Shown here in pieces: positions 19,269 to 28,552 of a DNA stretch of 64,000 nucleotides. The translations under genes were made by a program, and so were the position numbers. Under the pieces are notes generated by a model. That model was not told the DNA's origin and made no database searches. It saw only the letters and a program-made list of their open reading frames with translations. Every line of letters begins with the position of its first letter. The stretch's first letter is position 1. The DNA lies in contig NZ_FNWK01000001.1 in the NCBI RefSeq assembly GCF_900108295.1, positions 1,860,001 through 1,924,000 of the forward strand, in the 5' to 3' direction. The stretch comes from Sphingopyxis sp. YR583. Lineage in GTDB: Bacteria > Pseudomonadota > Alphaproteobacteria > Sphingomonadales > Sphingomonadaceae.

Positions 19269-20255
19269 ATGGGTGTCGTCCGCCAGCTTCGCCAGGTCGA
19301 CGCCGATGCGGCGGGCATCGATGTCGCCTTTCGCGCCGACGTTCACGCCGGCCTGTCGCAAAAGCAAAAGGCCGTACCGGCGCGCTGGTTCTACGATGCG
19401 GTCGGCTCGGCGCTGTTCGAGGATATCACGGCGCTGCCCGAATATTATCCGACGCGCAGCGAAACGGATCTTCTGACGCGTCACGCGGCGGGCATCGCGG
19501 CGGCGATCGGTCCCGGCCGCGCGGTGGTCGAACTCGGGTCGGGCAGCTCGACCAAGACCCCGTTGCTGCTCGACGCGATCGACCCCGCCGCCTATGTTCC
19601 GGTCGATATCTCGGGCGATTTCCTTCGCGACAGCGCCGAGGCGCTTGCGGTGCGTTTTCCCGGGCTCGCCATCTATCCGGTCGAGGCAGACTTCACCCAG
19701 CGCGTCGATTTGCCGCGTGAAATCTGCGCTCTCCCGAAACTCGGCTTCTTTCCGGGCTCGACGATCGGGAACATGGTCGCTCGCACCGCGATCGATCTGC
19801 TGCGCAACTGGCGGGCCGCGCTTGGCGACGGATCGCTGATGCTGATCGGGGTCGACCGGATCAAGGATATCGCGACCCTCGAACTCGCCTATGACGACCC
19901 GGCCGGGGTAACGGCGGCGTTCAACCTCAACCTGCTCGAACGGATCAACCGCGAACTTGGGGGCGATATCCCGGTCGACAATTTCACGCACCGTGCGGTC
20001 TGGGATGATGTCCATGCGCGGATCGAGATGCACCTTGTCGCCGCGTGCGATATCGACTTCACCATCGATGGCCGCACCTATCATATGGCGAAGGGTGAGA
20101 CGATCCACAGCGAGAACAGCCATAAATATGGCCCGCGCGACGCCAATCTGCTGCTTCGCGCAGGTGGGTGGACGCCGCTTGCGACGTGGGACGATGCCGA
20201 TCCCGCCTTTGCCCTGATCCTCGCTGAGGCGACGGAGTTCCGTTCGGCACCCTGA
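19269..20255 (+). CDS. egtD: L-histidine N(alpha)-methyltransferase EgtD
   Basis: SAM-dependent methyltransferase of 328 residues that trimethylates histidine to hercynine, the first step of ergothioneine synthesis. Family features are ARWFYDAVGSALFEDITALPEYYPTR, the SAM-binding VELGSGSSTKT and LGFFPGSTIGNM. I used ATG 19269, directly after the egtB stop. An upstream in-frame ATG at 19227 lies inside egtB. It works with EgtB next door and acts in the cytoplasm. Confidence 0.97.
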   Translation: MGVVRQLRQVDADAAGIDVAFRADVHAGLSQKQKAVPARWFYDAVGSALFEDITALPEYYPTRSETDLLTRHAAGIAAAIGPGRAVVELGSGSSTKTPLLLDAIDPAAYVPVDISGDFLRDSAEALAVRFPGLAIYPVEADFTQRVDLPREICALPKLGFFPGSTIGNMVARTAIDLLRNWRAALGDGSLMLIGVDRIKDIATLELAYDDPAGVTAAFNLNLLERINRELGGDIPVDNFTHRAVWDDVHARIEMHLVAACDIDFTIDGRTYHMAKGETIHSENSHKYGPRDANLLLRAGGWTPLATWDDADPAFALILAEATEFRSAP

Positions 20256-20324
20256 CGCGGCTCTTGACGCGCGGGACCGAGCCCGTAGGGGCACAGGCAC
20301 GGTTTTCAGCGAAAAGGGCAGTAT

Positions 20325-21191
20325 ATGATCGTCGGCGTTATCGGTGCGGGACAAATGGGTGCGGGCATTGCGCAGGTATCGGCGGGCGCCGGCCATGACG
20401 TTCTTCTCTCCGACATCGATCTCGCACGCGCCGAAGCGGGCAAGGCGGGGATCGCCAAGGCGCTCGGTCGGCTCGTCGCCAAGGAAAAGATGAGCCAGGA
20501 CGACGCCGACGCGCTGCTTGGCCGCATCACTCCTGTCGCCGACCATAGTGCTTTCGCGCCCGCCGATCTCGTCATCGAGGCGGCGACCGAGCGCGAGGAG
20601 ATCAAGCGCGCGATCTTTGCCAGCGTCGGCCAGCATCTCTCGGCGACTGCGATCCTCGCCTCGAACACCAGCTCGATCCCGATCACCCGGCTCGCGCAGG
20701 CGGCGCCCGATCCGGCGCGCTTCATCGGCGTCCATTTCTTCAACCCCGTTCCCGTCATGGGCCTGATCGAACTCATCCGCGGCCTTGCAACGAGCGACGA
20801 CACGCTCGGAACAGTCGAAGCCTTCGGCCGCGGGCTCGGCAAGGAAATCGTCCACGCCAACGACGCACCGGGCTTCATCGTCAACCGCGTATTGATGCCG
20901 ATGATCAACGAAGCGGTGTTCGCGCTTGGCGAAGGTGTCGCAACGATGCGGGACATCGACGCGGGTTGTCGCCTCGGGCTCAACCATCCGATGGGTCCGA
21001 TCACCCTCGCCGATTTCATCGGCCTCGATACCTGCCTCGAAATTATCCGCGTGCTCTACAGCGGCACAGGCGATCCCAAGTTTCGCCCCGCGCCGCTGCT
21101 CGTCCAATATGTCGACGCTGGCTGGGTCGGGAAAAAGGCCGGGCGCGGTTTTTATGACTGGACCGGGCCGGAGCCCGTTCCGACGCGCTGA
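20325..21191 (+). CDS. 3-hydroxybutyryl-CoA dehydrogenase
   Basis: NAD-dependent 3-hydroxyacyl-CoA dehydrogenase of 288 residues. The N-terminal Rossmann motif is GVIGAGQMGAGIAQ. The catalytic segment GVHFFNPVPVMGLIELIRG and the C-terminal domain (APGFIVNRVLMPMINEAVF, DFIGLDTCLEIIRVLY) are complete. It oxidises or forms 3-hydroxybutyryl-CoA in butyrate, polyhydroxybutyrate or fatty acid routes. The upstream gap of 69 bases has TTGACG and may hold its promoter. It is often called hbd or paaH, but the substrate range is unproven. Confidence 0.95.
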   Translation: MIVGVIGAGQMGAGIAQVSAGAGHDVLLSDIDLARAEAGKAGIAKALGRLVAKEKMSQDDADALLGRITPVADHSAFAPADLVIEAATEREEIKRAIFASVGQHLSATAILASNTSSIPITRLAQAAPDPARFIGVHFFNPVPVMGLIELIRGLATSDDTLGTVEAFGRGLGKEIVHANDAPGFIVNRVLMPMINEAVFALGEGVATMRDIDAGCRLGLNHPMGPITLADFIGLDTCLEIIRVLYSGTGDPKFRPAPLLVQYVDAGWVGKKAGRGFYDWTGPEPVPTR

Positions 21192-21507
21192 TAGCGTCAG
21201 GAAAATGAGCCGCCTCGCCATTTAGGGCTGGACGCGGGGTGCATTGCTGCACAGCATGCGGAAAAGGTCATGTGCCTTTCTCGGTGGGGGATGTCATGCG
21301 TTCGATTCTGGCGGCTGCCGCCGATGAAAGGCCGCTCCATATGTTTGGCGCCCATGCCGCTGCCGGCCTGCCGCGCGGCGAGTTCAAGCGCCGATTCGAC
21401 TCCTGCGCGATCGAAAGCGGTTATACGACAAGGGATTAGAGGGAGCCGACCGGGCTGTGGCGCGTTGGGTCTGTGTGCGATCCGCAAATAGCAACAGGGG
21501 ATAATCG
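21192..21507. other. 316-base gap without a convincing gene
   Basis: The stretch holds an imperfect inverted repeat GCATTGCTGCACAGCATGC (21241-21259), possibly an operator, and an open frame at 21297-21439 (47 codons, preceded by GGTGGGGG). I could not support that frame as a gene because it lacks a recognisable family. The last 60 bases probably contain the promoter and the AGGGG ribosome binding site of the secreted protein that follows. Confidence 0.4.
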
Positions 21508-21993
21508 ATGCGCAACTCTACACTGATCGGCCTCGTCGCCGCTGTCACCCTGATCCTGCCCGCGCAGGCCCAGCAGGGGGCGCCCGAAGAATCGACGATC
21601 AAGGACACCGCCAATACGGTCACCGAGCCCTTTGACGGCAAGGAGGTTCCGCCGAAGCTGTTGGCAATTCAGGGCGACCCCTATTCGCTGGCGGGGCTCG
21701 GCAAATGCGCCGCGATCATCAAGGAAGTGAATGAACTCAACGAAGTTCTCGGCGCCGACGTCAATGAACAGGTCGACAAGGACCGCGCCAAGAAGCGCGA
21801 GGAAACCGCCGGCCGCGTTGCCGGCACGGTCGCGGGCGGGATCATCCCGTTTCGCGGACTGATCGGCGAAGTTACCGGCGCCAACGCCGAACGGCGGCGC
21901 TACGCGCTGGCGGTCTATGCCGGGACGGTTCGCCGCGGATTCCTGAAGGGCGTCGGGCTCGAACGCGGCTGCAAGGCGCCGGCGCGGCCCTGA
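21508..21993 (+). CDS. secreted protein of unknown function
   Basis: Protein of 161 residues with a clear Sec signal (LIGLVAAVTLILPAQAQQ, cleavage near residue 21). The mature part has a single Cys pair (GKCAAI and ERGCKAP) and a central glycine-rich hydrophobic hairpin, ETAGRVAGTVAGGIIPFRGL, flanked by basic residues. This could insert in a membrane like glycine-zipper proteins. I do not recognise a characterised family. It is followed 28 bases later by the epoxide hydrolase gene. Confidence 0.85.
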   Translation: MRNSTLIGLVAAVTLILPAQAQQGAPEESTIKDTANTVTEPFDGKEVPPKLLAIQGDPYSLAGLGKCAAIIKEVNELNEVLGADVNEQVDKDRAKKREETAGRVAGTVAGGIIPFRGLIGEVTGANAERRRYALAVYAGTVRRGFLKGVGLERGCKAPARP

Positions 21994-22021
21994 AAATTAT
22001 CCGTTTGCGAGGGGCGAGCAG

Positions 22022-23164
22022 ATGAAGGTCGACAATATTCGCGATTTCACCGTCGATGTACCGCAAGCGGCGCTCGACGATCTGAAGGAGCGGCTGGCGC
22101 GCACGCGCTGGCCCGAAAAGGAAACGGTCGACGATTGGGATCAAGGCATCCCATTCGCCTATGCACGCGAACTCGCGGCCTATTGGCACGACGAATATGA
22201 CTGGCGCCGGGTCGAGGCGCGGCTGGGCGCGCTCCCGAATTATCTCGCGACGATCGACGGGCTCGACATTCATTTCCTGCATGTCCGGTCGGCCAATCCG
22301 GCGGCGCGGCCGTTAATTCTGACGCATGGCTGGCCGGGATCGGTGCTCGAATTCCTCGATGTGATCGAGCCGCTTGTCGCAGACTATCATCTCGTGATCC
22401 CGTCGCTTCCGGGTTACGGCTTTTCAGGCAAGCCCGCCGAGGCCAAATGGAGCGTCGAACATATTGGCGCGGCATGGGACGCGCTGATGCGGGCGCTCGG
22501 CTATGATCGCTATTTTGCGCAGGGTGGCGATTGGGGCAGCGCGGTGACCTGCGCGATCGGGATGAACCATGCCGATCATTGTGCCGGAATCCACGTCAAC
22601 ATGGTCGTCGGCGCCCCGCCGCCCGATCTGATGACCGACCTCACCGACAGCGAGAAACTCTATCTCGCGCGCTTCGGCTGGTATCAGTCCAAGGACAATG
22701 GCTATTCGTCCCAGCAGGCGACGCGGCCGCAGACGATCGGCTATGCGCTCACCGATTCGCCTGCCGGACAGATGGCCTGGATCGTCGAGAAATTTCACGG
22801 CTGGACCGATTGCGGTCATCAGCCGGGCGGGCAATCGATCGGCGGCCACCCCGAAAATGCGCTGTCGCGCGATGCGATGCTCGACACCGTCAGCCTCTAT
22901 TGGCTGACGGCGAGTGCGGCCTCTTCGGCGCGGCTCTATTGGCACAGTTTCCGCAATTTCGCCGCCGGAGAAATCGCGGTGCCGACGGGGTGCAGCCTGT
23001 TCCCGAACGAAATCATGCGCCTGTCGCGTCGCTGGGCCGAGTGGCGCTACACCAATATCGTCTATTGGAACGAACCCGATCGCGGTGGTCATTTCGCCGC
23101 GTGGGAACAGCCCGAACTGTTCGCCGGCGAAGTCCGCGCGGCGCTGGCGCAAATGACATTATAG
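22022..23164 (+). CDS. epoxide hydrolase (EHN-domain alpha/beta hydrolase)
   Basis: Protein of 380 residues. The N-terminal EHN domain reads FTVDVPQAALDDLKERLARTRWP. The alpha/beta hydrolase core shows the oxyanion segment LTHGWPGSVLEF, the nucleophile Asp in AQGGDWGSAVT and a C-terminal GGHFAAWEQPE with the catalytic His. It has the full length of microsomal-type bacterial epoxide hydrolases. It has no signal peptide, so it is cytoplasmic. It likely opens epoxides to diols. The natural substrate is unknown. Confidence 0.94.
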   Translation: MKVDNIRDFTVDVPQAALDDLKERLARTRWPEKETVDDWDQGIPFAYARELAAYWHDEYDWRRVEARLGALPNYLATIDGLDIHFLHVRSANPAARPLILTHGWPGSVLEFLDVIEPLVADYHLVIPSLPGYGFSGKPAEAKWSVEHIGAAWDALMRALGYDRYFAQGGDWGSAVTCAIGMNHADHCAGIHVNMVVGAPPPDLMTDLTDSEKLYLARFGWYQSKDNGYSSQQATRPQTIGYALTDSPAGQMAWIVEKFHGWTDCGHQPGGQSIGGHPENALSRDAMLDTVSLYWLTASAASSARLYWHSFRNFAAGEIAVPTGCSLFPNEIMRLSRRWAEWRYTNIVYWNEPDRGGHFAAWEQPELFAGEVRAALAQMTL

Positions 23165-23167
23165 CAA

Positions 23168-23192
23168 GGGCCGCCGATCGCGCCGGCGGCCC
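23168..23192. terminator. hairpin between convergent genes
   Basis: Perfect 9-base arms GGGCCGCCG (23168-23176) and CGGCGGCCC (23184-23192) around a 7-base loop, placed between the epoxide hydrolase stop and the stop of the facing MliC-like gene. There is no clear T-run. Confidence 0.6.
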
Positions 23193-23198
23193 GCCGGG

Positions 23199-23516
23199 TC
23201 ACAACGGCGTATAAACGACGCGGCAGCTTTCGGGTGCTGTACGCAGCGCGGTATTCCAGGTCACATCATTGCCATTGCGTTGCAGCCGTGCGCCGCTCTT
23301 GTTCTCGTAAATCTGGCCGCGATTGGCCGGGGTCGATTTGAGTACCATCGTGCGCCGGCCGTTGACGCGCACAATTGCACCATCGCCGACATAATCGACC
23401 TTCAGCTTCGTACCGCCACTGCAGTCATAGCTTGTCCCCGTGTTGCGCGGGACCGACGAACAGGCCGCGAGGGAAAGGATCGCGGCGCCCGCCGCGACAA
23501 GAATCGTCGTTTTCAT
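23199..23516 (-). CDS. MliC-like lipoprotein (C-type lysozyme inhibitor fold)
   Basis: Protein of 105 residues with a lipoprotein signal (ILSLAACS, Cys near 19). The mature part YDCSGGTKLKVDYVGDGAIVRVNGRRTM, followed by LKSTPANRGQIYENKSGARL, resembles the MliC domain: a Cys near the start, beta strands, then a Cys near the end. Such proteins protect the wall against host lysozyme. I started at ATG 23514-23516 because the longer frame would add a non-secreted extension. Only the fold is inferred. Confidence 0.78.
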   Translation of the reverse strand: MKTTILVAAGAAILSLAACSSVPRNTGTSYDCSGGTKLKVDYVGDGAIVRVNGRRTMVLKSTPANRGQIYENKSGARLQRNGNDVTWNTALRTAPESCRVVYTPL

Positions 23517-23529
23517 ATTCCGTCTCCCC

Positions 23530-24150
23530 TCAATAGCCCGAACGGACGCACAGCACGTCGGCGAGGTAGATGCGCCCGCTGATCGTTTCCATATGCTCGC
23601 GTGCCGACCCATTCCAGCCGATCGAGCGGCACCAGCTGTCGGCGGTCTGCGCCGCGCAATTGGCGGTCGCCGAGCCGCGGGCGCAGGCGAGCACGCGATA
23701 ATTGCGCTCCGATGGCTGGGTATGGAATTCGGCAAAATTGCCGCGTGCGACCTGATCGTTGGCGGGTGGATTCGGGTTCCAGCCGCCACCCCCACCGACC
23801 GGGCGGATGGACTGGATGGTCAACCCGCGAAGGACATTGTTGAGCATCGGCGTGTCGCGATCGACCGTGCGGCAATTGCCGCGATAGCGCGTCTTTTCGC
23901 AAAGTTCCCAGCGGCCATTGGGCACGCGGATCGAATTGACCGGCCAGGCGAGGCCGAGGTTCGGCTTTTCCTCGCCGATGAAGACTGCTGGGCCGCGATA
24001 GCCGGCGTCGCGATAGATGGTCGCCTCGGGCGGGCGTTCGGGCCGGTAGCGCTCGGTTTCGACGGTCTGCGCGTATGAAGTGGCGAGGAAACCCGCCCCT
24101 ATCGATGCCGCAGCCGCGGCAAGAATCGACAAACGATAAGCGGTTTTCAT
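23530..24150 (-). CDS. secreted beta/gamma-crystallin-like protein
   Basis: Protein of 206 residues with a Sec signal (LSILAAAAASIGAGFLATSY, cleavage after YAQ). Residues about 40-115 read as a beta/gamma-crystallin Greek-key pair: IYRDAGYRGPAVFIGEEKPN, WELCEKTRYRGNCRTVDRD and LRGLTIQSIRPV. The C-terminal part has four Cys residues and no family I know. ATG at 24148-24150 follows GGGAGGCTGTG. The gene lies 13 bases upstream of the MliC-like gene, so both secreted proteins are probably co-expressed, perhaps for envelope protection. Confidence 0.82.
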   Translation of the reverse strand: MKTAYRLSILAAAAASIGAGFLATSYAQTVETERYRPERPPEATIYRDAGYRGPAVFIGEEKPNLGLAWPVNSIRVPNGRWELCEKTRYRGNCRTVDRDTPMLNNVLRGLTIQSIRPVGGGGGWNPNPPANDQVARGNFAEFHTQPSERNYRVLACARGSATANCAAQTADSWCRSIGWNGSAREHMETISGRIYLADVLCVRSGY

Positions 24151-24262
24151 CACAGCCTCCCATTTTGCGAACGCGACCCGGGATTCGTTATATTCCTAAG
24201 TTTACGTCATTCGCGGACGGCTTGCAAATTCTCCCATATTCAGCGCGATGCGTCGCTTGGCA

Positions 24263-25603
24263 TCACGGCGCTTGTTCGGGCGCCGGGGCCGGCGCCGGAC
24301 TGGCCTGAGAAGATGTTGTCGGCGCCGCGGCCGGTTCGGATACCGGCGCGGCGAGCGGCGGGGCGATGCCGAGCATCAGCCCAGCGAGCGCCGCCGACAT
24401 CAGGTTCGACAGGCTACCCGCGAGCAGAGCCTTCAGCCCGAGCTTCGCGATCATCGGACGCTGGTTCGGCGCCAGCCCGCCGGTCACCGCCATCTGGATC
24501 GCGATCGAGCTGAAATTGGCGAAACCGCAGAGCGCAAAGGTCGCGATCGCGACCGCCGCCATCGACATGTCGCCTTGCGCGCGGCCAAGGTCGATGAAGG
24601 CGACGAATTCGTTGAGCACCACCTTGCTGCCGAAAAGCCCGCCGACGGTTGCGCTTTCTTCCCACGGCACGCCCATCAGCCACATCACCGGGCGGAAGAT
24701 CGTGCCGATGATCGCCTGGAAAGACAGGCCGTCAACGCCGAACCAGCCGCCGATGCCGGCCAAGATGCCGTTGGCAAGCGCGACGAGCGCGACGAAGGCC
24801 ATCACCGTCGCACCGACCGCGACCGCGAGCTTGACGCCGGTCTGCGCACCCTGCGCTGCCGCCATGATGATGTTCGCGGGCTTTTCCTCGTCATGGCTCG
24901 CCTCGGGCATGACGACCGGCTCGATACCGATATCCTTCGGATCGTCGGGCATCATGATCTTGGCCATCAGGATGCCGCCCGGCGCCGACATGAAGCTGGC
25001 GGCGAGCAGATAGGGAAGGAGGTGCGGGCCGATCATTCCGGCATAGGCGCCGAGGATCGTTCCCGCGACACCCGCCATCCCGACCGTCATTACCGTAAAC
25101 AACTGCGGCGGGGTCAGGCCCGCGAGGTAGGGGCGGATGACGAGCGGCGATTCGGACTGGCCGACGAAGATATTCGCCGCCGCGCCGAGGCTTTCGACCT
25201 TGGTGATCCCCGTAACCTTCTGGATCGCGCCGCCGACCCATTTGATGATCAGCTGCATGATGCCAAGATAATAGAGCACGGAAATAAGCGAGGCGAAGAA
25301 GATGATGACGGGCAGCGCGCCGATCGCGAACACCGCCTTGCCATAGGGTGCCTGCGTCAACACCTCGCCGAACAGGAACTTCGTCCCCTCGTCGGCATAG
25401 CTCAAAAGGTTCGACACGCCGTTCGACATCGCCTGGATCACCGCGCGGCCCCATGGCGTCCCGATGACGAGCACGGCGAAACCGGCCTGGAGCAGGAAGG
25501 CGGGGATCACGATACGCGGGCGAATCCAGCGACGGTTCGACGAAAAAAGCACGGCAATCGCAAGCAATGCGACGATGCCGACCAAACCGATAAGGCGTTC
25601 CAT
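24263..25603 (-). CDS. concentrative nucleoside transporter, NupC/CNT family
   Basis: Integral membrane protein of 446 residues with about nine to ten hydrophobic segments. CNT signatures include FLFGEVLT, LPVIIFFASLISVLYYLGIM, GQSESPLVIRPYL, PHLLPYLLAASFMSAPGGIL and ALCGFANFSSIAIQMAVTGG. It imports nucleosides with H+ or Na+ across the inner membrane. The last 35 or so residues form an unusual Pro/Ala-rich tail (EPAAAPTTSSQASPAPAPAP), which most NupC proteins lack. It is transcribed alone. Confidence 0.95.
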   Translation of the reverse strand: MERLIGLVGIVALLAIAVLFSSNRRWIRPRIVIPAFLLQAGFAVLVIGTPWGRAVIQAMSNGVSNLLSYADEGTKFLFGEVLTQAPYGKAVFAIGALPVIIFFASLISVLYYLGIMQLIIKWVGGAIQKVTGITKVESLGAAANIFVGQSESPLVIRPYLAGLTPPQLFTVMTVGMAGVAGTILGAYAGMIGPHLLPYLLAASFMSAPGGILMAKIMMPDDPKDIGIEPVVMPEASHDEEKPANIIMAAAQGAQTGVKLAVAVGATVMAFVALVALANGILAGIGGWFGVDGLSFQAIIGTIFRPVMWLMGVPWEESATVGGLFGSKVVLNEFVAFIDLGRAQGDMSMAAVAIATFALCGFANFSSIAIQMAVTGGLAPNQRPMIAKLGLKALLAGSLSNLMSAALAGLMLGIAPPLAAPVSEPAAAPTTSSQASPAPAPAPEQAP

Positions 25604-25729
25604 AATTTCTGTGCGTCCCCCGCAAGTCCAATAGGCCTGTCTAGCGGGCTTTGGCGGCGGGGCAAGGCCCGCGCGGCCAGCCGTGTTTCCCGGTCTTTCC
25701 AGTCCGCGTAAAACCGACTATCGGGCGGC

Positions 25730-26407
25730 ATGACCGAACCGACCTCGGCGGCGTTGCCGCGCACCCTATCGCCCTCGCTCTTCCTTTTCTCCATCGTCTA
25801 TGGCGGCATGGTCGTGCTTGCCGGCGTGCTGGGCAACAAGCAGGTCGCTTTGGGGAGCTGGTTGGCGGTCGAGGCAGGCATCTTCGCCTTTCTGATCCTC
25901 GTCGCGCTGTCGAGCGCGGTGTCGGAACTGCATGGGCAGTCGGTCGCGAACCGCCTCGTGCTCTGGGGTTTCGTTCCGCTGGTTCTCTCGATCATGCTGA
26001 CGGCACTGGTGCTTGCGCTTCCGGCATCCCCCGAAATGCAGCCCGAGCGGCTCGCGGCGTTCGACATGATCCTGGGGCAAAGCCCGCGGCTGATGGCGGC
26101 GGGTATCGTTGCTTATGGCACGTCGCAATTCCTGAATGTCACGATCTTTTCAAAGCTTCGCGGACGCGAAGGGGCGGGCACGGGCGCGACGTGGATCGCG
26201 ATACGCGGCGCGATCGCCAGCGCATTGAGCCAGATCGTCGACACGTTGCTGTTCGTCACGATCGCCTTTTACGGCGTGTTCCCGATCGCCAACCTGATGG
26301 GCGGGCAGATGCTCGCCAAGGTGGCGCTGTCGGTGCTCGTCATTCCTTTCGTCATCACCGGCATGGTCGCGCTCGGCCGCAGCCTCGATGCGAAGAACGC
26401 CGGATGA
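25730..26407 (+). CDS. queuosine precursor transporter, YhhQ/VUT family
   Basis: Membrane protein of 225 residues with about six hydrophobic segments. The VUT (COG1738) pattern is seen in [17 protein letters not shown] and [25 protein letters not shown]. Characterised members import queuine or preQ1. It opens a run of six closely spaced genes and its stop overlaps the argB start (ATGA). The distant gluQRS gene fits a queuosine-using cell. Confidence 0.88.
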   Translation: MTEPTSAALPRTLSPSLFLFSIVYGGMVVLAGVLGNKQVALGSWLAVEAGIFAFLILVALSSAVSELHGQSVANRLVLWGFVPLVLSIMLTALVLALPASPEMQPERLAAFDMILGQSPRLMAAGIVAYGTSQFLNVTIFSKLRGREGAGTGATWIAIRGAIASALSQIVDTLLFVTIAFYGVFPIANLMGGQMLAKVALSVLVIPFVITGMVALGRSLDAKNAG

Positions 26408-27312
26408 TGTCGATGACCGATCCTTCGAAAATGCCCGACCTGCTCGCCAAGGCCGAAACGCTCGTCGAAGCGCTGCCCTATCTGCAGCGCTATGCCGGCG
26501 AGACCTTCGTGATCAAATATGGCGGCCATGCCATGGGCGATCCCGAGGCGCAGCGCGACTTCGCCGAGGATGTCGTCCTGCTGAAGGCGGTCGGCATCAA
26601 CCCCGTCGTCGTGCACGGCGGCGGGCCGCAGATCGGCGCGATGCTGAAACAGCTCGGGATTGAATCGACCTTCGTCGGGGGCCTCCGCGTCACCGACGCT
26701 GCAACCGCCGAGGTTGCCGAAATGGTGCTGGCGGGCAAGATTAACAAGGAAATCGTGAGCTGGATCGCGGCGCTCGGCGGCCGGGCGGTCGGCATTTCGG
26801 GCAAGGATGCCAATCTCGTGCTCGCCGAAAAGGTCAGCCGCACCGAGCCCGACCCCAATTCGGGGATCGAGCGGCATGTCGACCTTGGCTTTGTCGGAGA
26901 GCCGGTTGCGGTCGATCCGACGATCCTCGTCAACCTCACCAACGACAATTTCATCCCGATCGTCGCTCCGGTGGCCTTGGGCGCTGACGGCGCGACCTAT
27001 AATATCAACGCCGACACGATGGCGGGCGCGATCGCCGGTGCATTGGGTGCCAAACGCTTCTTCCTGCTGACCGATGTTGCTGGGGTGCTCGACAAGTCGG
27101 GCGCACTGCTTACCGATCTCGACCGTCCGGCGATCGACACGCTGAAAGCCGACGGGACGATCACCGGCGGGATGATCCCGAAGGTCGAGACGTGCGTCGC
27201 CGCGGTCGATGCGGGGGTCGAGGCGGCGGTCATCCTCGACGGGCGCATTCCGCACGCGATGCTGCTGGAAATTTTCACCGCAAGGGGTGCGGGGACACTC
27301 ATTCACCGCTAA
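26404..27312 (+). CDS. argB: acetylglutamate kinase
   Basis: Amino acid kinase of about 302 residues that phosphorylates N-acetylglutamate in arginine synthesis. Motifs are [11 protein letters not shown] (phosphate binding), [13 protein letters not shown] and [16 protein letters not shown], with [14 protein letters not shown] near the end. The start ATG at 26404 overlaps the transporter stop. ATG codons at 26407 and 26413 are alternatives. No other arg genes are in the window, so arginine genes are dispersed here. Confidence 0.97.
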   Translation: MMSMTDPSKMPDLLAKAETLVEALPYLQRYAGETFVIKYGGHAMGDPEAQRDFAEDVVLLKAVGINPVVVHGGGPQIGAMLKQLGIESTFVGGLRVTDAATAEVAEMVLAGKINKEIVSWIAALGGRAVGISGKDANLVLAEKVSRTEPDPNSGIERHVDLGFVGEPVAVDPTILVNLTNDNFIPIVAPVALGADGATYNINADTMAGAIAGALGAKRFFLLTDVAGVLDKSGALLTDLDRPAIDTLKADGTITGGMIPKVETCVAAVDAGVEAAVILDGRIPHAMLLEIFTARGAGTLIHR

Positions 27313-27347
27313 GAGACGCGGCAAGACCCTTTTTTGGAGAAAACGCC

Positions 27348-27656
27348 TTGCTTCTCATGCTCCTCCAGATCGTCCACATCATCCTGACGGTCCTGTGGTG
27401 GTTCATCATCGCGCAGGCGGTGATGTCGTGGCTGATCGCGTTCAACGTCATCAATACGCACAATCAGTTCGTAGGCCAGCTGTGGATGGTGCTCGATCGG
27501 ATTACCGAGCCGCTTTACCGTCCGTTCCGCCGCATCATGCCCGATTTTGGTGGGCTCGACCTGACGCCGATGCTGGTGCTGATCCTGATCATCATCATTG
27601 ACGGGCCGGTGCTGAGCTATCTCGCGCGGCTCGCCTATGCGAACGGGATGGCGTGA
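27348..27656 (+). CDS. YggT family membrane protein, probable TTG start
   Basis: Protein of 102 residues with two transmembrane helices (about 3-27 and 74-97). The typical middle part is [42 protein letters not shown] chose TTG at 27348 because GGAGA at 27335-27339 is eight bases away. The first ATG at 27357 would be 17 bases from it. YggT proteins are linked to osmotic stress and to membrane protein or division functions, not well defined. It overlaps folD by one base. Confidence 0.92.
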   Translation: MLLMLLQIVHIILTVLWWFIIAQAVMSWLIAFNVINTHNQFVGQLWMVLDRITEPLYRPFRRIMPDFGGLDLTPMLVLILIIIIDGPVLSYLARLAYANGMA

Positions 27657-28552
27657 TGACCGCCGCGCAGGTGATCGACGGCAAGGCTTTCGCCGCCGGC
27701 CTGCGGGCGCGGATTGCCGATGCCGTTCCGGCGTTCGAGGCGGCAACCGGACGTGCGCCGGGTTTGGCGGTCGTGCTTGTCGGCGACGATCCGGCGAGCG
27801 CGGTCTATGTCGGGTCGAAGGGCAAGGCGACCGTCGCCGCCGGCATGGAAAGCTTCGAGCATCGCCTGCCCGCGACCGCGACGCAGGCCGAGGTCGAGGC
27901 GTTGCTGCGTCAACTCAATGAAGACGACGCGGTCGACGGCATCCTCCTGCAATTGCCGCTGCCCGGCCATCTCGATGAGCAGGCGGCGGTCGCGACGATC
28001 AATCCCGACAAGGATGTCGACGGGCTGACCCCGGTCAGCGCAGGTCGCCTCGCGCTCGGTATCCCCGGGATGGTGCCCTGCACCCCCTATGGTTGTTTGC
28101 TGCTGCTGCAGGACCGGCTGGGAGATTTGTCGGGCAAGGACGCGATCGTCGTTGGGCGTTCGATTCTTGTCGGCAAACCCATGGGCCAGTTGCTGCTCGG
28201 CGCGAACGCCACCGTCACCATGGCGCACAGCCGGACGAGGGATTTGCCCGATTTGGTGCGCCGCGCCGATATCGTCGTTGCCGCGGTCGGCCGCGCCGAA
28301 ATGGTAAAGGGCGACTGGATCAAACCCGGCGCGATCGTGATCGACGTCGGTATCAACCGCCTGCCGCCCGCCGACGGCGCCGCGAAAGGCCGGCTTGTCG
28401 GCGATGTCGATTATGACAGCGCCGCTGCGGTTGCCGATGCGATCACCCCGGTTCCCGGCGGCGTCGGCCCGATGACCATCGCCTGCCTGCTCCGCAACAC
28501 GCTCGTCGCCGCGCACCGCCGCGCCGGGCTCGCCGATCCGGAGGGATTTTGA
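27656..28552 (+). CDS. folD: bifunctional methylenetetrahydrofolate dehydrogenase/cyclohydrolase
   Basis: FolD of 298 residues interconverts methylene- and formyl-tetrahydrofolate in one-carbon metabolism. It has YVGSKGKA with the catalytic Tyr/Lys, [45 protein letters not shown] (NADP site) and [18 protein letters not shown] started at ATG 27656, which overlaps the yggT stop by one base (TGATG). A GTG three bases earlier is possible. It overlaps the next gene in the same way. Confidence 0.97.
   Translation: MTAAQVIDGKAFAAGLRARIADAVPAFEAATGRAPGLAVVLVGDDPASAVYVGSKGKATVAAGMESFEHRLPATATQAEVEALLRQLNEDDAVDGILLQLPLPGHLDEQAAVATINPDKDVDGLTPVSAGRLALGIPGMVPCTPYGCLLLLQDRLGDLSGKDAIVVGRSILVGKPMGQLLLGANATVTMAHSRTRDLPDLVRRADIVVAAVGRAEMVKGDWIKPGAIVIDVGINRLPPADGAAKGRLVGDVDYDSAAAVADAITPVPGGVGPMTIACLLRNTLVAAHRRAGLADPEGF

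Noticed and set aside
21239..21439. Short plus-strand frame with ribosome-binding-like GGTGGGGG (47-66 codons)
   Set aside because: No family, no signal or conserved pattern visible, so I list the region only as a gap.
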